Position numbers and translations under genes: made by a program. The notes under the pieces are model-generated. The model was not told the origin of the DNA. It worked only from the letters and a program-made list of their open reading frames with translations, and did not search any database. Source: an uncultured Bacilli bacterium (GTDB lineage: Bacteria > Bacillota_I > Bacilli_A > RF39 > UBA660). From it: DNA of 33,560 nt. Of this stretch, positions 6,915 through 14,923 are shown one piece after another. The stretch lies in the NCBI GenBank assembly GCA_947589535.1, contig CANQAS010000008.1, positions 1-33,560 on the forward strand, written 5' to 3'. Position 1 is the stretch's first letter. The number at the start of each line of letters is the position of its first letter.

Positions 6915-8701
6915 TGAATATTAAAAAAGAATTAGCGCCTAAGGGGCTAGAATTTAAACCATCTGAGTTTATTATTAGTGACAAATGGTGTACGATTTTA
7001 ACGGTTGTATCTTATCCAAAATATATTCAACCTGGTTTTTTAGCAAGTATAACTAGTAATGCTGGTGTAAAAATAGTTATTAAACACATACCGCTTCCTT
7101 TTTCTATTATGTCTAAGATGCTTAATAAACAGTTAGCAGAGTTAAAGGCTGAGTACGAAAAGGAAAATGATAAAACAGCACAAGAGCAGATAAGACAAGA
7201 TTATGATTCATTAAACGAATTTATCCAAATGATAACTGCAAATCAATCAAAGATTTTTGATTTCCAAATGCATGTCGTAGTAACTGCTAATACCAAGGAA
7301 GAATTAGATCAAAAGAAATTGCAGATTAAAAACTATTTAGAGGCTATGGAATTAAGAGCAATTCCTTTAAGATTTGAACAAAAGAAAGTGTTAAAGTCCA
7401 TAATACCAATCTTTCCAAAACAAGATATAGAAGATCAAATAGGTACTCCTATTACTTCTAATACTATTGCTGCCATGTATCCATTTATATTCGATAGTTT
7501 AAAAGATCCAGGTTTATCTTGTTTATTTGGTATAGATTTTTCTGGTGGTGTAGTATTATTCAACCAATTCTTATATCAAATAAGAAAAGAACATAATAGA
7601 AATAACGCTAATATGATTATTCTTGGTACATCAGGATCTGGTAAATCAACAGCTGCTAAATTACTTCTTAGAACTCATATAAGAAATGGTTGTAAGATAG
7701 TTGCAATTGACCCAGAAGGTGAACTTGATGAAATGACCAAGAAAATGCAAGGTGATTTCATTGATCTTGGTAAAGGTGGAGAATTCGGTATGATTAATCC
7801 ACTAGAAGTTATTCTTGAAGCTGATGATGAGGAATTAAAAGAAGGATTAGGATATACAGTATTAACTAAAACTTTGCAATTTTTAAAAGCATTTATGAAG
7901 TATTATGATCCATCAATAACTGAAGATGTACTTACTATGTTTAGTGAAATAGCGCAGTTAACATATCAAAGATTTGGTATATCTTTTGAAACTGATTTTT
8001 CTAATTTATCTTCAGCACAATATCCAACTTTTTCAGATTTATATGAAACATTAGCAAGAAGATTAGAAGCTTATGGTGATCAAATGACTCATGAAAGGGA
8101 TATCTTGGAAAAATTGGAATTAAAGATAAGACCTTTAGTAAAAGAATTAAAGTTCTATTTCGACGGACATACAACAATTACTACTAGAAGTAATTTTATA
8201 GTATTTAATATTAGGGATTTAATGAACGCGGATGAAAATATTAGAAATGCTTTATTCTTTAACGTGTTAAAATACGCATGGAGTCATTGTTTAGATAAGA
8301 CTGTAAATTCTATTATGTATGTTGATGAAGCTCATATTTTATTATCTGGCAATAACACTATAGGAGCCGATTTCTTAGCACAAATTCAAAGACGTGCTCG
8401 TAAGTATAATAGTGGTACAATTCTTATAACACAACAACCTAGTGACTTTGCTTCCCAATCATTAATTGTTCAAGGTAAGGCAATATTTGATAATGCTTCT
8501 TATTATTTAATAATGGGATTAAAAAAACAAGCAGCAGAAGATTTAGCACAATTAATTGATTTAAATGAACAAGAAAAGGATAGTATTAAAAAGTATAATC
8601 AGGGTGAAGCTTTATTCGTTTGTGGTAGTAGAAGAATGAGAATAGATGTAATTCTAACCGAACCTGAATTAGATTCATTCGGTTCTGGTGGAGGTCTATA
8701 A
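6911..8701 (+). CDS. VirB4/TraE-like T4SS ATPase, motor part
   Basis: The 596-aa protein has a Walker A motif GTSGSGKST (239-247) and a Walker B YVDEAH (Asp472-Glu473), followed by an arginine-rich RRARKYNSGTILITQQP segment, all typical of the VirB4 ATPase that powers T4SS assembly and transport. The N-terminal 230 residues include a glutamine- and lysine-rich helical region. It overlaps the upstream gene by 4 nt (ATGATG gives two possible starts, 6911 or 6914), indicating coupled translation. Together with the 183-aa partner the length is about 780 aa, similar to unsplit VirB4. Confidence 0.9.
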   Translation: MMNIKKELAPKGLEFKPSEFIISDKWCTILTVVSYPKYIQPGFLASITSNAGVKIVIKHIPLPFSIMSKMLNKQLAELKAEYEKENDKTAQEQIRQDYDSLNEFIQMITANQSKIFDFQMHVVVTANTKEELDQKKLQIKNYLEAMELRAIPLRFEQKKVLKSIIPIFPKQDIEDQIGTPITSNTIAAMYPFIFDSLKDPGLSCLFGIDFSGGVVLFNQFLYQIRKEHNRNNANMIILGTSGSGKSTAAKLLLRTHIRNGCKIVAIDPEGELDEMTKKMQGDFIDLGKGGEFGMINPLEVILEADDEELKEGLGYTVLTKTLQFLKAFMKYYDPSITEDVLTMFSEIAQLTYQRFGISFETDFSNLSSAQYPTFSDLYETLARRLEAYGDQMTHERDILEKLELKIRPLVKELKFYFDGHTTITTRSNFIVFNIRDLMNADENIRNALFFNVLKYAWSHCLDKTVNSIMYVDEAHILLSGNNTIGADFLAQIQRRARKYNSGTILITQQPSDFASQSLIVQGKAIFDNASYYLIMGLKKQAAEDLAQLIDLNEQEKDSIKKYNQGEALFVCGSRRMRIDVILTEPELDSFGSGGGL

Positions 8702-8719
8702 TACAAAGGAGTAAAAGTT

Positions 8720-9073
8720 ATGAATAGATACGAAGTACAAGATAGAATAGATGAATTAGAAGATCTTATAAGTACTGAAACTGACCCAACAAGAAAGGCA
8801 GCTTTACAGAAAATGAAAGATGATTATGAAGTTCAATTAAGAGAACTTGACATGGATTCTAATAATAGAACTAAAGGACAGAAAATAGGCGCTGGATTAG
8901 GTAGGCTTAGTGGTATGGTTGTTGGATTAGTTGCTGGTGAATTAGAAAGTTGTGTAACTGGAAAAGATATTAAAAAGACTAGGGGAAAATATGCTGATGG
9001 CGGTGAGTCAATTGGTAGTGCTATTGGTGGAATAGCAGAAAGATTGATTGATGCTAGAAGGAGAAGAAAATGA
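8720..9073 (+). CDS. Small unknown protein with coiled coil and Gly-rich hydrophobic segment
   Basis: I do not recognise this 117-aa protein. Residues 1-45 are highly charged and helical, a likely coiled coil. Residues about 53-75 (KIGAGLGRLSGMVVGLVAG) form a glycine-zipper-like hydrophobic stretch. A second Gly-rich segment (ESIGSAIGGIAERL) precedes a basic end (ARRRRK). There is no signal peptide. It follows AAAGGAG and overlaps the next gene by 4 nt (ATGA). It sits between the VirB4 ATPase and the peptidoglycan hydrolase, where T4SS loci often carry accessory or cargo genes. With the acidic protein encoded next it forms one of two similar-looking gene pairs. Confidence 0.6.
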   Translation: MNRYEVQDRIDELEDLISTETDPTRKAALQKMKDDYEVQLRELDMDSNNRTKGQKIGAGLGRLSGMVVGLVAGELESCVTGKDIKKTRGKYADGGESIGSAIGGIAERLIDARRRRK

Positions 9074-9345
9074 AAACGAATGAGTTTTTGTTGATAAGAG
9101 ATAATATTCCAGTTAAATGTAGTGCTTTATCAGTATTATATTCAGAAGATAGTAACAGAGGTTTTGTAGCTTACTTTGATGGTACATTTTCTTCTGGTAA
9201 ACCAGTTTTAAAATTTGGTGAGATAAAAACTGAAAATGATGATATAATAATTGAAAATTTATCAGATGAAGAGGAATTAAAAGAGGTATATAAACAATTT
9301 ATTGATATCTATAAAAAGGCAATTATAGAATTGGAGAGTGAATAA
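9070..9345 (+). CDS. Small acidic protein, possibly DUF1292-like
   Basis: The 91-aa protein has a beta-rich first half (FLLIRDNIPVKCSALSVLYS, FVAYFDG, VLKFGEI) and an acidic helical end. The layout resembles the DUF1292-like protein encoded at 9822, so the two may be diverged paralogs; by-eye identity is low. It overlaps the previous gene by 4 nt, and its 3' end carries the ribosome binding site (TTGGAGAG) of the following gene. Function unknown. Confidence 0.55.
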   Translation: MKTNEFLLIRDNIPVKCSALSVLYSEDSNRGFVAYFDGTFSSGKPVLKFGEIKTENDDIIIENLSDEEELKEVYKQFIDIYKKAIIELESE

Positions 9346-9346
9346 T

Positions 9347-9820
9347 ATGCCAGAAAATGTTATGATGATAGAGGAAAATAGAAGTTTTGTTGAGAAAGCA
9401 AAGCAAAAAATGCAAGAAATTAGAACTTCTTATAAAGAAAAATTTATTGATACAGGAAAGTCTCAACAACTAGAAGAAGAAATAGAAAAGAAGGCTAAAA
9501 GAAAAAAGAAAACCATAAAGGTTTTAGGCAGGCTTGCAACTATAGCACTTGCAATTTGTCCAGCAGATGGTCCTTTTGGTGAAATATGTACAGCTCTTGC
9601 AACACCAGGATTATGTGCGTTAGTAGATATTTCGACAGAAATTCAAAAAAAAGCATTAATAACTGGAAAACGTGCTGCTGAAAAATACGTTTTAAAAGTA
9701 GATGGAAGTAATGGTAACGTTGCTGGTTACAATCTAAATAATAACGAAATAATAGAAGATATAGATAGCTTAAAATCTGCTATAAATGATTTATCTGAAT
9801 CGAAGGGTATGTGTGCATAG
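9347..9820 (+). CDS. Unknown basic protein with central hydrophobic segment
   Basis: The track starts at GTG 9338, but the ATG at 9347 has GGAG at about 10 nt, while the GTG would have almost no spacing, so I use 9347 (157 aa). Residues about 1-55 are charged and helical with many Lys. Residues about 56-95 are hydrophobic (VLGRLATIALAIC..., then EICTALATPGLCALV) with three Cys, and the C-terminal third is Asn-rich. There is no signal peptide. It could be membrane-associated, or cargo or accessory of the T4SS. I find no recognisable family. Confidence 0.6.
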   Translation: MPENVMMIEENRSFVEKAKQKMQEIRTSYKEKFIDTGKSQQLEEEIEKKAKRKKKTIKVLGRLATIALAICPADGPFGEICTALATPGLCALVDISTEIQKKALITGKRAAEKYVLKVDGSNGNVAGYNLNNNEIIEDIDSLKSAINDLSESKGMCA

Positions 9821-9821
9821 T

Positions 9822-10085
9822 ATGAATAATTATGTTGTTGTAAAAAATGAAAATGGTGAAGATATAAAGATAGAAGTGATACTTAATTTTAGAGTGGAAG
9901 AATATAATAAAGAATATATTGCATACACCTTAAATGACGATGGAACTTCTGAAAGTGTGGCTGTATTTCTTTCTGAAATAGATCCAAACACTAAGAGATT
10001 ATTATCTATACCAGTAGAACAAAAAGATGCTGTTATGGAAGCCTATGAAGGAGCAAAATCATTAATATTAGAAGATGAAGAATAA
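9822..10085 (+). CDS. DUF1292-like small acidic protein
   Basis: The start is the ATG at 9822, one base after the upstream stop; the track's earlier start lies inside the upstream gene. The 87-aa product reads NYVVVKNENGEDIKIEVILNF...EYIAYT..., then SEIDPNTKRLLSIP, then an acidic helix. This matches the layout of DUF1292 (YrzB-like) proteins, common small Firmicutes proteins of unknown function. It is the last gene of the operon before the terminator. As with the 8720/9070 pair, it follows a basic, partly hydrophobic protein. Confidence 0.65.
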   Translation: MNNYVVVKNENGEDIKIEVILNFRVEEYNKEYIAYTLNDDGTSESVAVFLSEIDPNTKRLLSIPVEQKDAVMEAYEGAKSLILEDEE

Positions 10086-10086
10086 A

Positions 10087-10111
10087 AATTGCACTAATGT
10101 GCGATTTTTTT
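10087..10111 (+). terminator. Intrinsic terminator of the main T4SS operon
   Basis: TTGCAC-taat-GTGCGA forms a 6-bp stem with one G-U pair, followed by seven T. It ends the 2903-10085 transcription unit. Confidence 0.75.
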
Positions 10112-10140
10112 ATAGCCTTGTAGTTTTTGTTGCTTAAATA

Positions 10141-10149
10141 TGTTATAAT
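10141..10149 (+). promoter_or_regulatory. Extended -10 promoter of the peptidoglycan hydrolase gene
   Basis: TGTTATAAT is a perfect extended -10 element. No clear -35 is seen. The start codon lies 23 nt downstream, after GGTGG. Confidence 0.7.
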
Positions 10150-10171
10150 TTGTATAGTACGGTGGTTTATT

Positions 10172-13100
10172 ATGAAAGATCAAGAATTGAGAAAAAAAAT
10201 TGATAAAGAATTAAATAAGAATGTCACCCAAGGTCCACTTGAGATATTGGATGTTTCTGATGTAGATGATTCATCTTCAGGTTTAACTGGGGCTTCTTCA
10301 CCATACTCTCAAGATAATGATATGATGGACATATCAGATAATAATGATTTATCTAATAATACTAATAATTCACTAGAATCTGACTCTAATGATATAGGGG
10401 CAAGTGGTTCTGCAGATAATGGGTTAGAGAATGGTTCTAAAGCATACGGACGTAGTGACCAAGAAAGCGATGATTCACCAAAATCTGGTGGGGTTGATGA
10501 AACCTCAAAAGAAAAAGGCGATAGCGCAGCAAATGAAATAAAGAATATGTTTGATGATAACAAGAATAAGAAATTAGAAAAACATGACGCTATAGATTCT
10601 GGACTAAAAAATGATAAACCATATGTTCCTGAAAACGTGAAAGATGCTGCAAAGGATCTAAAAGATAAAGCCCAACCAATTATTGATGATGCAAAAGAAA
10701 AATTAAATGAAGTTAAAGAACAGGGAAAAGATGCTGCAGCAAAAGCAGGCGGTAAGGCTATTCAAACTTTATCTAAAGGCGTAATACCTTCAAAAGTCGG
10801 AGAATGGGCAACTAAAAAAGTACTTGATAATACTGAAAAAAAAATAAAGAAAAAAGCACATGCTTTAGGAAATAATATAAAAAACCAAGCATCAAATTTA
10901 AAAGATAAAATTGATGATAACGAACACGTTCAAAAAGCAAAACAAACGGCTGGAAAAGCAGTAAAAGCTGGAGCAAAAGCTATTAAGACTGTTAAGACTC
11001 TTGATTTTATAAGAAAATGGGGTCCTGTTATATTAGCAGGTATTGCAGTACTTCTTGTAATAGCTTCATTTTGCGTAGCAGCAGAATTAATAGCATCATA
11101 TTTACCAGGAGTCTTTGGTGATGTCAAAAAAATAGAAGAAGATTCGACTGGTGCATATACCAAAAGAGATATTAAGATTCTTGATAACATCGAGGAAATA
11201 GTGGATAAATATCCAGCGGTATCAACAGATAAAGCAGCATATGTTATGGCAACAGTATCATATCCTTACCATGTATTATTACAAGGAGACAATGCTAAAT
11301 CCTTAGCAGGAAAAGAAGAATCAGAAGATGAAGAAACAGATAGTTATGAACTTCTATTTGAACCGGATAATGAGTTAACTGCAAAGGAAAAATACGAAAA
11401 ATATAAATTGGTATTTGCAAGTGGTTTAGAAGCTGGAAAAGAAGTAATTGAGTCTGAATTTAAAGAGTGGTTAGCTGATAAGTTTGGATATGAACCTTCT
11501 GAAGATGATGACGAAGATGAAGAAGATGGAAAAATATATAATGATATATATTTAACTATGTACAAAAAAGATAAATATTTAGAAAAATTTGATCAATTAA
11601 TGAAAGTTTATAATGATAATGGAGAGGATGGTTTTAATCAATATTTAATAGATGAATATTATGATGAGGACGATGGATATAAATCATTATTAGAAGTAAA
11701 TGATGATGTTAAAGAAGAATTAATTAATGACATTCAAAAAGACGTATCAGAAAATGCAGATTTATACAAAAATTATATTCCACTTAGAAAATGTTCAAGA
11801 AGTTCTTGGCTTACCTCGTTAGGTACTAAGGATACAGGAAACTATTTTGCAAATGATTTATATGTTACTTTAAGAGATTATAGAGATACTAATGGAACAT
11901 TTATTAAAGAAGATTATTATGCAGCCCCTGTATTATATGGAACCGATACAGAGCCACTTACTTTCAAAAGATATATAATGGGTGTTATGTATGCTGAATT
12001 ATCTTCATGCGTTGATAATGAAGTTTGTGCTAAAACATTTATGATTACTGCAAAAAGCTATACATTAGGAAGACAAAGCAGATATGATACTGAATATTTA
12101 GATGATAAGACTATTCTTCACATGAGAGGTAATGTAGGGGATCAAGACTTTTGTGATATTTATGAAGGATGTCAAAGTGGTAGATTTTCTAAAGAAACTT
12201 GGACGGTAACTGGTGAAGGTAGTAAAAGTACTAAGCCTGCTGCATCTCAAGAACAGATTGCTAAACTTGAAGAGTGGTGGGATGATGTATCTGATGAGTA
12301 TCTAATGACTAGCGAAGGAGCTTTTGTTGGACCACATTATAGTAATTATAATGATAACTGTAAAAAAGGAAGCTGTTTATCACAAACTGATTTAAGAGAT
12401 TCATCATTAAAAGAAAGTGATTATTTAAATTTATTATTTGATCCAAGTAAAGGTGGCTTTGATGATACTAATTATGTATTATATAAATCAAGCGATAGTA
12501 ATGTATATGCAGCAGGTTTAAGTGAAGATCTTAATTGTGTTTCAAATGAATGTGGTGTTTCGCCAACAAGAGATGGTGTTGTAACTTATGCAAGAAGCTT
12601 GGTAGGTAAAATAAAATACTACTTTGGTGGTAAGCCAAACAGTAAAAATTTTGAAGAAAATGACTTTGGAACAACAGTTGCACCAGATTCTACTCAAGGA
12701 AGAACTATAAGAGGTTTAGATTGTTCTGGTTTTGTTGATTTTGTATTCTGGCATGTAATGGATGAAAACTTTGGTAATGGTAATACTTCTGAGATAAGAG
12801 ATGTTTATTCAGAAAAAATAAGTTATGATGATTTAAAACCTGGCGATTTAGGATTTTTGGATATGACTGGATCAGGTACTAATCAACACGTAGGAATATA
12901 CGCAGGTAAAGATGAAGATGGTAATGATATATGGATAGATTGTAATCCTAATGGTGTACAAGAACGTAATACTAGTATATTTAAAGTATATTTTAGACCA
13001 AAAATATTTGAAGAAACTGATAATTCTAATACCAATATCTGTGAGAGTGATGGAGCTACGGAAAGAGTTTGCAAAAAGTATAATTTATCTGATTCTGAAT

Positions 13101-14077
13101 TAGCAGGATTAGCTGGAATAGCATATAAGGAACAAGGTTCACCTGAAGGGGCTAAGGCTGAAGCTTCTCTTATGGCCAATAAATATGAATTAGATAATAG
13201 TTCTAAAACGTTATATAATTATGTCAATGATAGCGGTTGGTGGGCATCAGCTAGTAAAGGTTCAACAACTAATAACAAGGAAGTTCTTGATGCGGTAAAA
13301 GATGCATTAGTAAATGGTAATAGATCATTTCCATCATATGTTAATGAGCATGATTGTATTTCTTGTGGTACATATGGATTTGATATTATCAAACTTGTAG
13401 TTGGAAATAAAACTTATACTAGTTCAGAAGATTTATTAAATCATGATAACTATAAAAAAGATCAAACCGTTATATATAATAAATATGGTTCAAAGTATAC
13501 ATTTTATTCTTTCCCAACCAAGGGTAGCGATCCATTTGGCTATACAAGTAAAAAAAAGGATACATGTAAGAGTGTATCGGCAGCAAATTCTGATGGTGTC
13601 GTAACAACTAAATCAACGGATTTAAGAGGTTCTAAATTTTATGCTCCAGTCCAGAAAAAACTAACGATGTATGGATACGAAAATGGTGTTAGACACGACT
13701 TAGCCGCTGATTGTGGTAGTCCACTTTATGCACCTGCAAGTGGTACAGCAACATATAAAACAATAACAAAAAATGGTAAAGTAGCTAGTTATGGTAATGT
13801 AATTTACATTAAAACAACTGATGGTTATGAAATAAGGCTAGGACATTTACAATCTTTTGAAGCATATAAAGTCAAATTTGGTATTGGTGCTAATTATCCT
13901 TCATCTTGTAAAGGCGGTAGATGTAATACTTATACCTACGGAAGTAAAGCTGTTAAAGAAGGTGAACTTCTAGGATACACAGGAACAAGTGGTAATTCAA
14001 CAGGTTGCCATTTACATATTGAATTAAGAAATTCAAGTGGCACTAGATTAAATCCACCAAGTTATTTTGGTTATTAA
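10172..14077 (+). CDS. Multidomain T4SS peptidoglycan-remodelling protein (SpoIID-like, NlpC/P60, SleB-like, M23)
   Basis: The start is the ATG at 10172 after GGTGG; the longer track start overlaps the promoter. The 1301-aa product has a low-complexity, charged, Lys/Ala-helical cytoplasmic region (1-280) and one membrane helix (about 282-312). The extracytoplasmic part begins with an acidic region (about 395-520). A SpoIID-like region (about 540-700; RYIMGVMYAELSS, candidate catalytic Glu609) and an NlpC/P60 domain (about 805-945; DCSGFV Cys851, QHVGIY His906) follow. Next come a SleB-like region (about 970-1100; GIAYKEQGSPEGAKAEASLMAN) and an M23/LytM domain (about 1150-1300; GCHLHIEL, His1280 and His1282). 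It would open the wall for the T4SS, the VirB1 role. The M23 first-ligand motif looks altered (RHDLAAD instead of HxxxD). Confidence 0.85.
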   Translation: MKDQELRKKIDKELNKNVTQGPLEILDVSDVDDSSSGLTGASSPYSQDNDMMDISDNNDLSNNTNNSLESDSNDIGASGSADNGLENGSKAYGRSDQESDDSPKSGGVDETSKEKGDSAANEIKNMFDDNKNKKLEKHDAIDSGLKNDKPYVPENVKDAAKDLKDKAQPIIDDAKEKLNEVKEQGKDAAAKAGGKAIQTLSKGVIPSKVGEWATKKVLDNTEKKIKKKAHALGNNIKNQASNLKDKIDDNEHVQKAKQTAGKAVKAGAKAIKTVKTLDFIRKWGPVILAGIAVLLVIASFCVAAELIASYLPGVFGDVKKIEEDSTGAYTKRDIKILDNIEEIVDKYPAVSTDKAAYVMATVSYPYHVLLQGDNAKSLAGKEESEDEETDSYELLFEPDNELTAKEKYEKYKLVFASGLEAGKEVIESEFKEWLADKFGYEPSEDDDEDEEDGKIYNDIYLTMYKKDKYLEKFDQLMKVYNDNGEDGFNQYLIDEYYDEDDGYKSLLEVNDDVKEELINDIQKDVSENADLYKNYIPLRKCSRSSWLTSLGTKDTGNYFANDLYVTLRDYRDTNGTFIKEDYYAAPVLYGTDTEPLTFKRYIMGVMYAELSSCVDNEVCAKTFMITAKSYTLGRQSRYDTEYLDDKTILHMRGNVGDQDFCDIYEGCQSGRFSKETWTVTGEGSKSTKPAASQEQIAKLEEWWDDVSDEYLMTSEGAFVGPHYSNYNDNCKKGSCLSQTDLRDSSLKESDYLNLLFDPSKGGFDDTNYVLYKSSDSNVYAAGLSEDLNCVSNECGVSPTRDGVVTYARSLVGKIKYYFGGKPNSKNFEENDFGTTVAPDSTQGRTIRGLDCSGFVDFVFWHVMDENFGNGNTSEIRDVYSEKISYDDLKPGDLGFLDMTGSGTNQHVGIYAGKDEDGNDIWIDCNPNGVQERNTSIFKVYFRPKIFEETDNSNTNICESDGATERVCKKYNLSDSELAGLAGIAYKEQGSPEGAKAEASLMANKYELDNSSKTLYNYVNDSGWWASASKGSTTNNKEVLDAVKDALVNGNRSFPSYVNEHDCISCGTYGFDIIKLVVGNKTYTSSEDLLNHDNYKKDQTVIYNKYGSKYTFYSFPTKGSDPFGYTSKKKDTCKSVSAANSDGVVTTKSTDLRGSKFYAPVQKKLTMYGYENGVRHDLAADCGSPLYAPASGTATYKTITKNGKVASYGNVIYIKTTDGYEIRLGHLQSFEAYKVKFGIGANYPSSCKGGRCNTYTYGSKAVKEGELLGYTGTSGNSTGCHLHIELRNSSGTRLNPPSYFGY

Positions 14078-14088
14078 TGGGAGGAAAC

Positions 14089-14832
14089 ATGAATAAAATT
14101 AGATTAATATTAATATTATTTATTTTTACTATTATATTATCTGGATGTACTGCAACTGATACAGTAACTTTAAACGATGAAGGTAAAGTTACTGAATCAG
14201 TATCAATTATGGAAAGTAATTCAAATGTCTTGTATGGAAATAAAACGTTAAAGGAGTCAATTGAACAAACTTTATCAGAATATAGATCAGCTTTAAGTGT
14301 AAGAAAATATAAAACAAATATAAATATAAAAGCTGAAAAAAGTGGTGTTGTGGTAACCAATGAATTTGATGATTTTTGTAAATTTATAGATAACACTATT
14401 TTTAGTCAGTATATTTATAATCATATAAATTGTACTTCAGATAATGAATTTTATACTGTGGAAAGTGTTGGTGATTTTATAACACTTGATTCACATTATG
14501 TTGCTGATCCAATACCAGATATAATGAAAATAAAGTTAAATTTACCATTTTCCTTAACTGAAAATAATGCAGATGAGATTAATGATAATACATATACATG
14601 GATTTATGATAAAAATACAAATGCTTCTAAAACATTAAAATTTAAGGTAAATAAATCTGAAGTTGAAAGAATAAAAAAAGAGGCTATAGAAAAAAAGAAA
14701 AAAGAAGAATTTAAAAAGAAGATTATTAAAATAACATCAATAATTTTTGCAATATTATTATTTGTTGGGTTAGCATATGCTATTACTATTAGACTTTACA
14801 ATAAGATGCAAGAAAATAAATTAGATTATTAA
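14089..14832 (+). CDS. Lipoprotein with C-terminal membrane helix
   Basis: The start is the ATG at 14089 after GGGAGG; the track's ATG at 14077 overlaps the upstream stop and lacks a site. The 247-aa product has a lipobox LSGC (Cys20) and an extracytoplasmic domain with few distinctive motifs. A basic, Lys-rich stretch (about 193-215) then leads into a C-terminal membrane helix (about 218-237) and a short tail. The opening TATDTVTLNDEGKVTES resembles LppM-type lipoproteins, but I hold that loosely. It is co-transcribed with the wall hydrolase and is probably a structural or stabilising part of the T4SS at the cell surface. Confidence 0.6.
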   Translation: MNKIRLILILFIFTIILSGCTATDTVTLNDEGKVTESVSIMESNSNVLYGNKTLKESIEQTLSEYRSALSVRKYKTNINIKAEKSGVVVTNEFDDFCKFIDNTIFSQYIYNHINCTSDNEFYTVESVGDFITLDSHYVADPIPDIMKIKLNLPFSLTENNADEINDNTYTWIYDKNTNASKTLKFKVNKSEVERIKKEAIEKKKKEEFKKKIIKITSIIFAILLFVGLAYAITIRLYNKMQENKLDY

Positions 14833-14837
14833 TAAAA

Positions 14838-14877
14838 GTTATACCAAATATTTGTAATATTTGGTATAATATTTTTA
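14838..14877 (+). terminator. Intrinsic terminator after the lipoprotein gene
   Basis: TTATACCAAATATT-tgt-AATATTTGGTATAA is a perfect 14-bp inverted repeat with a 3-nt loop, followed by TATTTTTA. It separates the hydrolase/lipoprotein unit from the coupling ATPase gene. Confidence 0.75.
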
Positions 14878-14881
14878 TATG

Positions 14882-14887
14882 TATAAT
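14882..14887 (+). promoter_or_regulatory. Possible -10 element of the coupling ATPase gene
   Basis: A perfect TATAAT lies 36 nt upstream of the start codon. The best -35 match (TTGGTA, 15-nt spacing) falls inside the terminator stem, so confidence is low. Confidence 0.35.
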
Positions 14888-14923
14888 AAGTAGTTAGTTA
14901 TATTGGGGTTAGGAGGCTTTAAT

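Noticed and set aside
6905-6915. VirB4 junction as a sequencing frameshift
   Set aside because: The ATGA overlap with sensible ends on both sides, and the similarly split VirB6-like gene, favour real separate cistrons. I cannot exclude an error without reads.
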